Origin: Verrucomicrobiota bacterium
GTDB lineage: Bacteria; Verrucomicrobiota; Verrucomicrobiia; Verrucomicrobiales; DEV007
DNA: 40,170 nucleotides
Direction of reading: 5' to 3'
NCBI GenBank assembly: GCA_002862135.1
Contig: PKCI01000162.1
Coordinates: forward strand, 1 to 40,170
The translations under genes and the position numbers were made by a program. The notes under the pieces were generated by a model, which searched no databases, was not told where the DNA came from, and was given only the letters and a program-made list of their open reading frames with translations. Below, piece by piece: positions 32,093 to 40,170 of this stretch. Numbering within the stretch: position 1 is the first letter of the stretch; each line of letters starts with the position of its first letter.

Positions 32093-33606
32093 AACAACTT
32101 GTGTTGATCGCGGCTGCCTCGGTTAGCCTGTTGGGATCGCAGCTCACGGGGGAAGTTGCGCGCCCCAATGTGTTGTTCCTGGCGGTGGATGACCTGAAGG
32201 ACTGGGTCACTTGCCTCGGCGGATATGAGGGCACGGTTCAAACGCCGAACATTGATCGTCTCGCGGCGGGAGGGACGTTGTTCACCAATGCACACTGCCC
32301 CTCACCTAAGTGCGCACCGTCACGTGCAGCGATTATGACGGGACTGATGCCTTCGACCACGGGGCTCTATGACAACGGGAACTGGTGGTATGCTAATTAT
32401 CCTGACGTAACCACTATCCCGGTGCACTTCATGCGGCATGGTTATAAAGTGGTGGGTGCTGGAAAAATCTTTCATCACACTGCCGGTAATCATCCTCCCA
32501 ACCAGTGGGACGATTTTCAAAAGTTGCTCTTTCGTGATGATCCCTGGTTTCGCGGGGTGAAGTTGAACTACCCCTGGTCGGATCACGAGCCCTATCCGAA
32601 AGGCTTCCCTTTCAGTGGTGTGAAAGGTCTCGGGCATGAGAACGACTGGGGATCACTGGGATACAAGGAGGCGGACTACGATGATTCCAAGTCGGTGACT
32701 TACGCAGTGGAATTCCTCAAGCAGGAGCGAAACGGACCTTTCTTCCTGGCCTGCGGTTTGTTTCGACCGCACCTGCCCTGGTATGTGCCTCAACCGTATT
32801 TTGATCGGTATCCGCTCGATGAAGTCGTCTTGCCGAAGGTGAGGGAGGATGATCTCAAAGATGTGCCCAACGCTGGGAAGGCATTTGCTAAGGCCCGTAA
32901 GAAAGACCTTGAGACGATTCTAGAGGCGGATCAATACCGGGAGGCGGTGCAAGCCTACCTCGCCAGCATCACTTATGCCGATGCTCAGTTGGGACGAGTG
33001 CTGGAGGCGCTGGAAGAGAGCAGTCAGGCTGACAACACCGTGGTGGTGCTTTGGTCAGACCACGGTTGGCATCTCGGGGAGAAGGGGCACTGGCACAAGA
33101 CCACGCTGTGGGAAGAAGCCACTCGTGTACCGTTCATCATTTCGGCTCCGGGGTATGAACCAGCCCGTTGCTCCCGGCCCGTTAGTCTGGTGGATCTCTT
33201 TCCGACCTTAAATGAATTGTGTGGGCTGCGGCTTGATGACGCTCATGACGGCGAAAGCTTGGTGCCTTTGCTGGAGGATCCTGAAGCATCTCTTGATCGC
33301 GTTGGAGTCATGATCCAATACAAGCCGGGCAATGTCGCGATCCGGAGCGACCGCTTTCGTTACATCCGTTACGCCGACGGCAGTGTGGAATTCTATGATC
33401 ACGCGGCCGATCCCTATGAGTGGAAGAATCTGGTAGACGACAATGCCATCAGCGAGGCAAAATCTGCCTTGGCGCATTTCGCAACCTTTGAGTGGGCGGA
33501 GCCGTCTTCAGCTAAGAAGAAATTTGACTTCGATCCTGAGACCTTCACCTGGACGGAAAAGTTGACTGGTCGAGTGATTGACGGGAAGGCCCCGGTGACC
33601 CCCTGA
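32089..33606 (+). CDS. secreted iduronate-2-sulfatase-like sulfatase (CAPSR)
   Basis: A 505-residue protein with a signal peptide (about 1-21) and a four-base overlap with the upstream BNR gene. 'RPNVLFLAVDDLKDWVTCLGGYEG' starts the domain with Asp34-Asp35. The formylglycine site is C75-A-P-S-R79, then AAIMTGLMPSTTGLY. 'YKVVGAGKIFHH' and 'VVVLWSDHGWHLGEKGHWHKTTLWEEATRVPFI' are typical of the iduronate-2-sulfatase-like branch. The C-terminus has 'RYIRYADGSVEFYDHAADPYEWKNL'. It should remove a sulfate ester from a sugar outside the inner membrane; the exact sugar cannot be read from sequence. The next sulfatase gene starts five bases after its stop. Confidence 0.9.
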   Translation: MKQLVLIAAASVSLLGSQLTGEVARPNVLFLAVDDLKDWVTCLGGYEGTVQTPNIDRLAAGGTLFTNAHCPSPKCAPSRAAIMTGLMPSTTGLYDNGNWWYANYPDVTTIPVHFMRHGYKVVGAGKIFHHTAGNHPPNQWDDFQKLLFRDDPWFRGVKLNYPWSDHEPYPKGFPFSGVKGLGHENDWGSLGYKEADYDDSKSVTYAVEFLKQERNGPFFLACGLFRPHLPWYVPQPYFDRYPLDEVVLPKVREDDLKDVPNAGKAFAKARKKDLETILEADQYREAVQAYLASITYADAQLGRVLEALEESSQADNTVVVLWSDHGWHLGEKGHWHKTTLWEEATRVPFIISAPGYEPARCSRPVSLVDLFPTLNELCGLRLDDAHDGESLVPLLEDPEASLDRVGVMIQYKPGNVAIRSDRFRYIRYADGSVEFYDHAADPYEWKNLVDDNAISEAKSALAHFATFEWAEPSSAKKKFDFDPETFTWTEKLTGRVIDGKAPVTP

Positions 33607-33611
33607 TAAAC

Positions 33612-35048
33612 ATGAGGATTAGACGAACAGGATTCATGATGTGGTTCGTCTTGAGCGTAGGTTTGAGCTATCTGGTCAGCCCGTCGTTCGCGAAGCCCCG
33701 CCCCGATGTGCTCTTCGTTGCGATCGATGACATGAACGACTGGATCTCGCTCCTGGATCCGGAATCACCAATCCGAACCCCTAACCTGGAGCGTCTCGCC
33801 AAGCGAGGCACTCTCTTCAAGAGGGCCTATTGCGCGTCGCCTGCCTGCAATCCTTCCCGCGTGGCGACCCTGACGGGACTGCGTCCGACATCCACCGGGG
33901 TCTATGGCAACAAGAGCAATTGGCGCAAGGTGCTGCCGGGGCGAAAGACGATCATGCAGCAGTTCCGGGCTGCCGGCTATGAAGTGAAGGGCGCCGGGAA
34001 AATTTTTCATCATCATCTCGACGGTGCCTTCCACGACGACGCGTCATTCGATGAGTTTCAGCCCATGGCGCCGCAGAATATGCCGGAGGACAAGCTGAAT
34101 GGTGCGCCGCAGTATGGTTCGCCTAATACCGACTGGGGCGAGTGGCCTTCGGAAGAAACGGACACGATCGATTTCAAGACGGCTGACTACTGCATCGAGG
34201 TGTTGCAGGGAGATCGAAGTGAGGAACCTCTTTTTCTCGCCTGCGGGATTTTCAAGCCGCACTCACCGTTCTTTGCGCCCGCAATCTACCATGAACCTTA
34301 TCGCGGGATGGATCTGCCTGAGCGGAATCCTGATGACTGGAACGACCTGCCTTCCGGAGCCGATGATCTGATGAATTCAAAGCGTTGGTTCTGGACTGGG
34401 ATGATGGAAGTGGAAGATCAATCTTCGGGATCCTATCAGCGGTTCATTGAAGCTTACGCGGCTTGTTGTGCCTTTGCTGATGCTCAGTTGGGGCGCGTCC
34501 TCGACGCGCTTGATGCCAGTCCTCGAGGGAAGGAAACTATCGTGGTTCTGTGGTCTGATCATGGTTTTCACCTCGGCGAGAAAGATCACATCGAAAAGTT
34601 TGCGCTTTGGGAGAAAGCCAATCGTATTCCGATGATTGTGGTGGCACCTGGGGTGACGACTCCTGGAAGTGTCTGTAATGCCCCGGTCGATTTGACGGCC
34701 TTGTATCCCACCTTGCTGGAGTTGGCGGGGTTACCAGAAGACAGCAGGGCGGATGGTGACAGCCTTGTTCCTCAATTGAAGAATCCCGACCACGAACGAC
34801 CGTCACCGGCGCTGATGACTTACGGGAGGGGTAATCACGCGGTGCGCACAAAGAGGTGGCGCTACATCCGCTACGCCGATGGCACCGAGGAACTTTACGA
34901 TCATGAGTTGGATCCTGAGGAATGGACCAACGTGGCTTCTGCTCCGGAGCATGTTGCTGTCTTGAAAGAACACCGGCAGTGGCTCTTCATGGTTGAGGCT
35001 GATCCTGTCGCTGATTTAAAACGAAAACCCAAGATCAAAAGTAAATGA
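33612..35048 (+). CDS. secreted iduronate-2-sulfatase-like sulfatase (CNPSR)
   Basis: A 478-residue protein with a signal peptide (about 1-27, ending SFAK). 'PDVLFVAIDDMNDWISLL' holds Asp39-Asp40. The formylglycine site is C79-N-P-S-R83, followed by VATLTGLRPTSTGVYGN. 'YEVKGAGKIFHHH', 'LACGIFKPHSPFF' and 'VVLWSDHGFHLGEKDHIEKFALWEKANRIPM' match the preceding gene's product closely in order and spacing, so the two are probably old tandem duplicates that have diverged in substrate. The C-terminus includes 'RYIRYADGTEELYDHELDPEEW'. It overlaps the mutarotase-symporter gene by four bases (ATGA). Confidence 0.9.
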   Translation: MRIRRTGFMMWFVLSVGLSYLVSPSFAKPRPDVLFVAIDDMNDWISLLDPESPIRTPNLERLAKRGTLFKRAYCASPACNPSRVATLTGLRPTSTGVYGNKSNWRKVLPGRKTIMQQFRAAGYEVKGAGKIFHHHLDGAFHDDASFDEFQPMAPQNMPEDKLNGAPQYGSPNTDWGEWPSEETDTIDFKTADYCIEVLQGDRSEEPLFLACGIFKPHSPFFAPAIYHEPYRGMDLPERNPDDWNDLPSGADDLMNSKRWFWTGMMEVEDQSSGSYQRFIEAYAACCAFADAQLGRVLDALDASPRGKETIVVLWSDHGFHLGEKDHIEKFALWEKANRIPMIVVAPGVTTPGSVCNAPVDLTALYPTLLELAGLPEDSRADGDSLVPQLKNPDHERPSPALMTYGRGNHAVRTKRWRYIRYADGTEELYDHELDPEEWTNVASAPEHVAVLKEHRQWLFMVEADPVADLKRKPKIKSK

Positions 35049-37684
35049 TGAGCCGATTTGGAACTGCGCTGGCAGGGATGATCCTCTTGGTGGCCAATGT
35101 GGTCGACGCTGCCGAAAACGTGACTGTCGGTGCGGGGGGGATTCAATGGCACTCACTCCCAAAGCTTCCTGACGATCATGGGCTAGCTGGTCCGTTTGCC
35201 GGGAAAATCGGGGGATCGCTGGTCGTTGCCGGTGGGGCTAATTTCCCGGAAGCACCGCCGTGGGAAGGCGGAAAAAAGGTCTGGCACGATCGCATTTTTG
35301 TTTACTCAACCGAGCAGAATTCGTGGATGGTTTCAGAGATGCGGCTCCCCCAACCTCTAGCTTACGGGGTGTCGCTGACGCTGCCCGGGCGTGCTTCTGT
35401 GGTGGTGCTGGGAGGCACTGATCAGGAGAACGTTCCCACCACGACCGCGCTGGAACTGCGATTAGTCTCGGGGAACGTGATCCTGACCGAACTGCCTTCG
35501 CTCCCCGTGCCCCTAGCTGAAATGAGTGGGGAGGCGATAGGCAACACGCTTTACCTTTTTTCGGGACGAACCAGCGGAAAAACATCTCAGACCCTGTTTC
35601 AAATCGACCTCGACGCCGTCAAGCCCCAGTGGAAGGCTTTGCCGTGGCCCGGTGAGGCCAGAGGGCGTATGCATTCCATTGCGGGGAAGCAAGGTGAGAA
35701 GCTCTACTGGTTTGGGGGTCGCGACCGGATGTCCGAAGATTCCATTCCCTTTCCCGAAGACCGCATGGAACCCGAGAGCCTCGATTTTCTCAGGGACTGC
35801 TATCGCTTCGATCCTGTCAGTGGTGAGTGGGAGCGATTGGCGGATCTTCCGGCCGGTCTTTCCGCGGCCCCGTCCCCCGCGGTTTCAATCGGAGACGCGC
35901 ACCTTCTCGTAGTTGGCGGTGTGACCGTCGATTTCCTGAAGGAACAGCTGGCGGCACGACCTGAGCTGAATGGACAAGGTCATGAGCACCCTGGCTTTGC
36001 GAAGACAATCTGGGGGTATCACATAGTGACCGACACCTGGGCGCCAGTGGATGAAATCCCCTCTGAGTTCGACGCGCCCGTGACGGTCCCGGTGGTGATG
36101 GGAGATGAGAATGTCTTCGTAATTCCGTCAGGAGAAATCAGACCCGGGGTTCGGACGCGGCAGGTCATTCGCGGACACGTGGAGGTCAATCGAGCTTCTT
36201 TCGGAATGGTAAACTGGATCGTAGTTGCGGTTTATCTTCTCGCCATGGTCGCGATTGGCTACGGCTTCATGAGGCGGGCGTCTTCCGCTTCGACCGACAC
36301 CTATTTCCGTGGAGGGCAGCAGGTGCCATGGTGGGTCGCGGGTCTCTCTATCTTTGCGACGATGCTGTCGGCTATCACCTTCATGGCGATTCCAGCGAAG
36401 GCTTATGCCGAAAACCTCAACTTCTGGATTGGCCAGTGGGCCATGGTACTGATCGTGCCATTGGTTGTTTTCTTTTATCTTCCTTATTTCCGAAAGCTGA
36501 ATATCACATCGGCATACGAGTTTCTCGAGAATCGCTTTAATCTAGCGTCTCGCTTAGTCGCCAGTTCATTGTTCATGCTCTTTCATATTGGGCGAGTCGC
36601 TATCGTGCTCTATCTGCCGGCTCTGGCACTATCTAGTGCCACCGATATCAATATCTATGCCGCTATTCTCGCTATTGGAGTGCTCTGCATCATCTATACC
36701 GTCATGGGTGGGATTGAAGCGGTAGTGTGGACGGATGCGATTCAAGCGCTGGTTCTGTTAGGTGGAGCGCTCCTGTGCCTGTTTATCGTGATTTTTAATC
36801 TCGAGGGTGGCATGAGCACGCTTATCGATATCGCCCGGGAAGATGGAAAGGGCCTCGTCGCTGAGTGGGATTTCCTCGACTTCAGTTCCTCGACCAACTC
36901 CGGCTGGGTCATCTTTCTCGGGTTTCTCTTTGCATCGCTGCCATCGTACACGGCAGGGCAGGATGTGGTGCAGCGATATGTGACCACTCCAAGTGAGAAA
37001 GCGGCAGCGCGTTCCCTCTGGCTGAACCTACCCATGACCTTGTTGGGCTCCTTGCTCTTCTTCGGCCTCGGAACCGCACTCTATGCCTTCTACAAATCCC
37101 AGCCGGAACTGCTTGATCCCACGCTGGAACGGAATGACGGGATCTTACCGTTCTTCATCCTGCAGAACCTGCCGGTAGGAGTTGCCGGGCTGATTGTTGC
37201 CGGCATCTTTGCGGCGGCACAGTCGACGATTTCCAGTTCGTTAAACTCGGTGGCGACTGCGTTCGTGACGGATTACTACGGTCGCATCCTGAAACCGGAA
37301 TCGCCTGATCCGGCACGTCTCACGGTAGCGCGGCGAGTTGTGATCGCTTTGGGTCTTGTCGGAATTGTGCTTGCCTCTTGGATTGCAGCGACGGGGATGA
37401 AGTCGGCCTTTGATGCGTTCAATACCTTCATCGGCATGGCCCTGGGTCCGGTGGGTGGCATGTTTTTCCTCGGCGTTTTTGTGAAGCGATCATCAGGCTC
37501 TGCTGCCTTGATCGGAGCGGTCATAGGATTCCTGACCGTGTTAACGCTTCACTTCGCGAGACAGGTCGGAGCGATCGATCTCTGGCCGGTTCTTAACGGC
37601 ATGATCAGTTTTACTGTTACAGCTGTCGTGGGCGCGCTGGTTGGACTCTCACGGCGAACAAGCGCACCATCAGATTGCGGTTAG
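35045..37684 (+). CDS. cyclically permuted mutarotase fused to a sodium:solute symporter
   Basis: An 879-residue protein with an N-terminal signal peptide (about 1-22). Residues about 25-375 form a Kelch propeller. Its opening segments ('GLAGPFAGKIGGSLVVAGGANFP', 'LPQPLAYGVSL', 'VVVLGGTD') match the C-terminal part of E. coli sialate mutarotase NanM, and later ones ('GRMHSIAG...LYWFGGRD') the N-terminal part, so the propeller is circularly permuted as in TIGR03548. Residues about 387-870 are a sodium:solute symporter: 'YFRGGQQVPWWVAGLSIFATMLSAITFM', the signature 'GGIEAVVWTDAIQALVL' and many membrane helices. The propeller should lie outside, converting sialic acid anomers for the transporter. 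It is the last gene of the operon; its stop overlaps the convergent aldolase stop. Confidence 0.88.
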   Translation: MMSRFGTALAGMILLVANVVDAAENVTVGAGGIQWHSLPKLPDDHGLAGPFAGKIGGSLVVAGGANFPEAPPWEGGKKVWHDRIFVYSTEQNSWMVSEMRLPQPLAYGVSLTLPGRASVVVLGGTDQENVPTTTALELRLVSGNVILTELPSLPVPLAEMSGEAIGNTLYLFSGRTSGKTSQTLFQIDLDAVKPQWKALPWPGEARGRMHSIAGKQGEKLYWFGGRDRMSEDSIPFPEDRMEPESLDFLRDCYRFDPVSGEWERLADLPAGLSAAPSPAVSIGDAHLLVVGGVTVDFLKEQLAARPELNGQGHEHPGFAKTIWGYHIVTDTWAPVDEIPSEFDAPVTVPVVMGDENVFVIPSGEIRPGVRTRQVIRGHVEVNRASFGMVNWIVVAVYLLAMVAIGYGFMRRASSASTDTYFRGGQQVPWWVAGLSIFATMLSAITFMAIPAKAYAENLNFWIGQWAMVLIVPLVVFFYLPYFRKLNITSAYEFLENRFNLASRLVASSLFMLFHIGRVAIVLYLPALALSSATDINIYAAILAIGVLCIIYTVMGGIEAVVWTDAIQALVLLGGALLCLFIVIFNLEGGMSTLIDIAREDGKGLVAEWDFLDFSSSTNSGWVIFLGFLFASLPSYTAGQDVVQRYVTTPSEKAAARSLWLNLPMTLLGSLLFFGLGTALYAFYKSQPELLDPTLERNDGILPFFILQNLPVGVAGLIVAGIFAAAQSTISSSLNSVATAFVTDYYGRILKPESPDPARLTVARRVVIALGLVGIVLASWIAATGMKSAFDAFNTFIGMALGPVGGMFFLGVFVKRSSGSAALIGAVIGFLTVLTLHFARQVGAIDLWPVLNGMISFTVTAVVGALVGLSRRTSAPSDCG

Positions 37685-38691
37685 AAATTGCCAATAACCT
37701 CCAATGCCCGATCCACATCGGGGATGTCTTTGTGCGTGACGAGGCGCAGTCGAGTCGGTCCCATCGAACCAGAGAGAATGTCCTCGCCAGCCAGTTGGTC
37801 CATCGCGGAAGCCATCGCTTCCGGCGTTTCGAAATCGAACATGACCAGGTTGGTCTCGGGAGGCAGAGCTGTTCCGGAGATCGATGATGCGGCAAGAGCT
37901 TCACTGAGTCGTTTGGCGTTGCGATGATCTTCAACCAGTCGATCGACGTTGTGCTTCAGGGCAAACAATCCCGCTGCGGCAAGGTAACCGGCCTGGCGCA
38001 TGCCGCCGCCGAAGGCCTTTCGCATGCGGTTGGCCTCGTGGATGAATTCCGCTCCGCCCAGCAGGAGAGAACCGACTGGTGCGCCGAGTCCCTTGGAAAG
38101 ACAGACCGAAATGCTGTCGAAGATCCTGCCAAAATCCTGCGGCGATTGCTTTGTCTTAACAACCGCATTAAAGACGCGGGCCCCGTCGAGGTGAAGGCGG
38201 AGATCGTGTTCGTTGCAGATCGAACTGATGCGCCGGATTTCATCGAAGTCCCAGACCGTCCCGCCTCCCTTGTTGCAGGTGTTCTCGATCGAAACGAGAC
38301 GAGTGCGCGGATAATGAGGATCGTCGGGGTTGATCGCTGCAGCCACGTCGTTGGCTGAGAAGCGACCGCCGTCGCCATGCATCAGCTTGCAGGAAATTCC
38401 TGAGTGCAAGGCAGCGCCGCCACCTTCGTAGACGTAGACGTGAGCGGTCTCATCGCAGATCAATTGATCGCCCGGACGGGTGTGTGACCGGATTGCTATC
38501 TGATTGGTCATGGTGCCGGACGGGCAGAAGAGTGCACCGTCCATGCCGAAGAGATGGGCCGCGAACGACTCCAGTTCGAGGACGGTGGGATCGTCACCGA
38601 AAACGGCATCGCCAACCTCGGCCGAGTGCATCGCCTCGAGCATGGCGGGGCAGGGTCGGGTCACGGTGTCACTGCGGAGATCAATCTGCAT
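37681..38691 (-). CDS. ltaE: low-specificity L-threonine aldolase
   Basis: A 336-residue PLP enzyme of fold type I with normal family length. 'DLRSDTVTRPCPAMLEAM', 'VGDAVFGDDPTVLELE', 'CPSGTMTNQIAI', 'HVYVYEGGG', 'IENTCNKGGG', 'LHLDGARVFNAVV' and the cofactor Lys200 in 'SVCLSKGLGAPVGS' are all present. Reaction: L-threonine or L-allo-threonine to glycine and acetaldehyde, in the cytoplasm. It is convergent with the symporter gene; the stop codons overlap (TTAG: TAA on the minus strand, TAG on the plus strand), leaving no room for a terminator between them. It seems unrelated to the sulfatase operon. The 91-base gap to the next minus-strand gene (38692-38782) holds nothing recognised. Confidence 0.94.
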   Translation of the reverse strand: MQIDLRSDTVTRPCPAMLEAMHSAEVGDAVFGDDPTVLELESFAAHLFGMDGALFCPSGTMTNQIAIRSHTRPGDQLICDETAHVYVYEGGGAALHSGISCKLMHGDGGRFSANDVAAAINPDDPHYPRTRLVSIENTCNKGGGTVWDFDEIRRISSICNEHDLRLHLDGARVFNAVVKTKQSPQDFGRIFDSISVCLSKGLGAPVGSLLLGGAEFIHEANRMRKAFGGGMRQAGYLAAAGLFALKHNVDRLVEDHRNAKRLSEALAASSISGTALPPETNLVMFDFETPEAMASAMDQLAGEDILSGSMGPTRLRLVTHKDIPDVDRALEVIGNF

Positions 38692-38782
38692 AGGTGGGAG
38701 CCGATGGAATCAAGGCAAGTTCCGCCACCATCTCATCGTAGCGGAAGATGCCAATCTTCGGTTCTTTGAAATGCGGACCGGC

Positions 38783-40105
38783 TTATCCGAACGAGTAAGG
38801 CGCCCGGTATTCGCGGGTGAGCCACGCCGGATCGCCGGTGTCGTCGGCAAATTCGTTGGTCTCCGGATCCCACTTCACGTTCGCATTGAAGTAGTAGCCG
38901 ATGTTCATAAGGTGACAGCATACCGCCGAACCACCGCCGACGACTTCGTCAGTGATCGGCTTGGTTCGATTGGCAACGGCCTTAAGGAAATCCGAAACAT
39001 GGCCCGCGCTCTTGTAGAGTTTCACCTCCGCGTTCTCAAGGAACTCGCGCTCTGCCAGGGTGTACTGGGATGTCACTGATTTGTCTTCGCTACTGAGTGC
39101 TTTGTATTTCACCTTGCCATCGATAGTGAGAGCGAACTTGCCACGCGAAACTTGGACGAGTCCCTTGGAACCGTGAAACTCGACCCCGATCCCACCGCCG
39201 TGAGTCACGGTGACACCGTTGGCATACTTGAGCGTGCAGCCGCGCCTTGCGTCGGGATCTTCCGGGGGAATAATTTCAACCGGACCGGAGCCGTCCATGC
39301 CGAGTCCCCACTGAGCGATGTCGAGGTGGTGGGCACCCCAGTCGGTGACCATGCCGCCGCCGTACTCGCGATAGTTTCTCCAACGAGGGAAATTATTATG
39401 AATGCCTCGCGGGCTCAGAATGGAGTGGTAGGGGCGTTCCGGGGCAGGCCCGAGCCAGCGTTCCCAGTCGAGTCCGGGTTCCATTTCTTCTTCCGGCAGG
39501 TCGCAGGGAACACCCGGGTCGCCAAAGTTGCATTCGACGCGCTCGATCTCGCCGATGACGCCGTTGCGAACTAATTCGCAGGCGACGCGGAATTCCTTGG
39601 AGGAACGCTGCATCGATCCGGTTTGAAGAACCCGATCGTTCTTCTCTACTTCGTCGATCACGGTGATGGCTTCGAAGATGTTGTGAGTCAGCGGTTTTTC
39701 GCAGTAAACGTCCTTACCGGAGCGCAGGGCTGCCACCGTCGGGATGGCATGCCAGTGGTCCGGGGTCGCAATGCAGACCGCGTCGATGTCGTCGCGGGCA
39801 ATGATGTCTTCGTATTTCGTGGTGGCGATGCATTCGATATTGAGGCCTTTGCTGGCATTCTGTTCATCAACCCGGGCCTTGGCATCCTTGAGGCGGGCTT
39901 CGTCGACGTCACAGACGGAAACCACATGAGTGCCGTGGCTCATGAAGTTACGCAGTAGACCGCGGTTCTGCTTGCCCATGCCGATGAAGCCCATGCGGAG
40001 GGGTTTTAATTTTGTTTCGGCACCCGAGAGGCCGTGGGGGAGAATGAGCGGGGCTGCGGCAGCGCCTGCGGAGGTTTTGAGGAAATTTCGACGGGTTTGA
40101 TTCAT
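38783..40105 (-). CDS. Gfo/Idh/MocA family oxidoreductase, Tat-exported
   Basis: A 440-residue protein read from ATG 40105, which gives the Tat motif TRRNFLKTS (residues 4-12) and a short hydrophobic stretch ending around LSGAE. The frame is open to 40168 but that start would precede the signal by 21 residues. The NAD(P) loop is GFIGMGKQNRG. The lysine is in 'GKDVYCEKPLTH', the canonical EKP. 'YGGGMVTDWGAHHLDIAQW' carries the conserved His and Asp. 'MQRSSKEF' is typical of the planctomycete/verrucomicrobial exported group. It is the seventh member of this family in the window. Substrate unknown. Same strand as the threonine aldolase and upstream of it. Confidence 0.9.
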   Translation of the reverse strand: MNQTRRNFLKTSAGAAAAPLILPHGLSGAETKLKPLRMGFIGMGKQNRGLLRNFMSHGTHVVSVCDVDEARLKDAKARVDEQNASKGLNIECIATTKYEDIIARDDIDAVCIATPDHWHAIPTVAALRSGKDVYCEKPLTHNIFEAITVIDEVEKNDRVLQTGSMQRSSKEFRVACELVRNGVIGEIERVECNFGDPGVPCDLPEEEMEPGLDWERWLGPAPERPYHSILSPRGIHNNFPRWRNYREYGGGMVTDWGAHHLDIAQWGLGMDGSGPVEIIPPEDPDARRGCTLKYANGVTVTHGGGIGVEFHGSKGLVQVSRGKFALTIDGKVKYKALSSEDKSVTSQYTLAEREFLENAEVKLYKSAGHVSDFLKAVANRTKPITDEVVGGGSAVCCHLMNIGYYFNANVKWDPETNEFADDTGDPAWLTREYRAPYSFG

Positions 40106-40170
40106 AGTGGGAGATGCTAGATAGAGCCGGCGCAGAAGGCTATCCCGTATCTGCGGCAAAGTTTGCAAAT

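Noticed and set aside
1-40170. tRNA, rRNA, CRISPR array, insertion sequence or prophage parts
   Set aside because: No cloverleaf with CCA-type end, no regularly spaced repeats and no transposase, integrase or phage protein was found in any gap or frame.

Overview
The window looks like a chromosomal segment of a Verrucomicrobiota (or related PVC-superphylum) heterotroph, probably from a glycan-rich marine or host-associated habitat. This is inferred from gene content: many secreted type I sulfatases, a crowd of Tat-exported Gfo/Idh/MocA oxidoreductases, a PSCyt1/DUF1549/DUF1553 + DUF1501 pair and a permuted sialic-acid mutarotase. No rRNA, tRNA, CRISPR array or transposase was seen.

Layout. 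(1) 1-12.3 kb: the tail of one Gfo/Idh/MocA gene, three more in tandem on the minus strand, then a plus-strand run of DoxX, Gfo/Idh/MocA, a discoidin-like lipoprotein, an Agl23-type membrane glycosyltransferase, ApbE, another Gfo/Idh/MocA and an ankyrin lipoprotein. (2) 12.4-17.1 kb: the planctomycete-type PSCyt1/DUF1553 protein coupled to DUF1501, followed directly by the wreck of a sulfatase gene. (3) 17.2-22.9 kb: a lone minus-strand sulfatase, then a lamin-tail-like protein, SufE, a PhoD-like phosphatase and a cysteine-free ecotin. (4) 22.9-37.7 kb: the most interesting part, a sialic-acid/sulfated-glycan locus. Divergent arms flank a palindrome that overlaps a good sigma-70-like -10 box. 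The minus arm has an N-acetylneuraminate lyase and a sialate O-acetylesterase. The plus arm is one tightly packed operon: FCD-type GntR regulator, arylsulfatase, a two-headed SGSH-like + IDS-like sulfatase, a sialidase-like BNR protein, two further IDS-like sulfatases, and a cyclically permuted mutarotase fused to a sodium:solute symporter. (5) 37.7-40.1 kb: threonine aldolase and a seventh Gfo/Idh/MocA gene, both minus strand.

Proposed working of region 4 (inference): secreted sulfatases strip sulfate from a sialylated or glycosaminoglycan-like glycan, the BNR protein and esterase free and de-O-acetylate sialic acid, the exported propeller converts the released anomer, and the attached symporter imports it. 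The lyase then splits it to ManNAc (N-acetylmannosamine) and pyruvate under control of the GntR protein. ManNAc kinase, epimerase and GlcNAc-6-P genes are not in the window, so the pathway must finish elsewhere.
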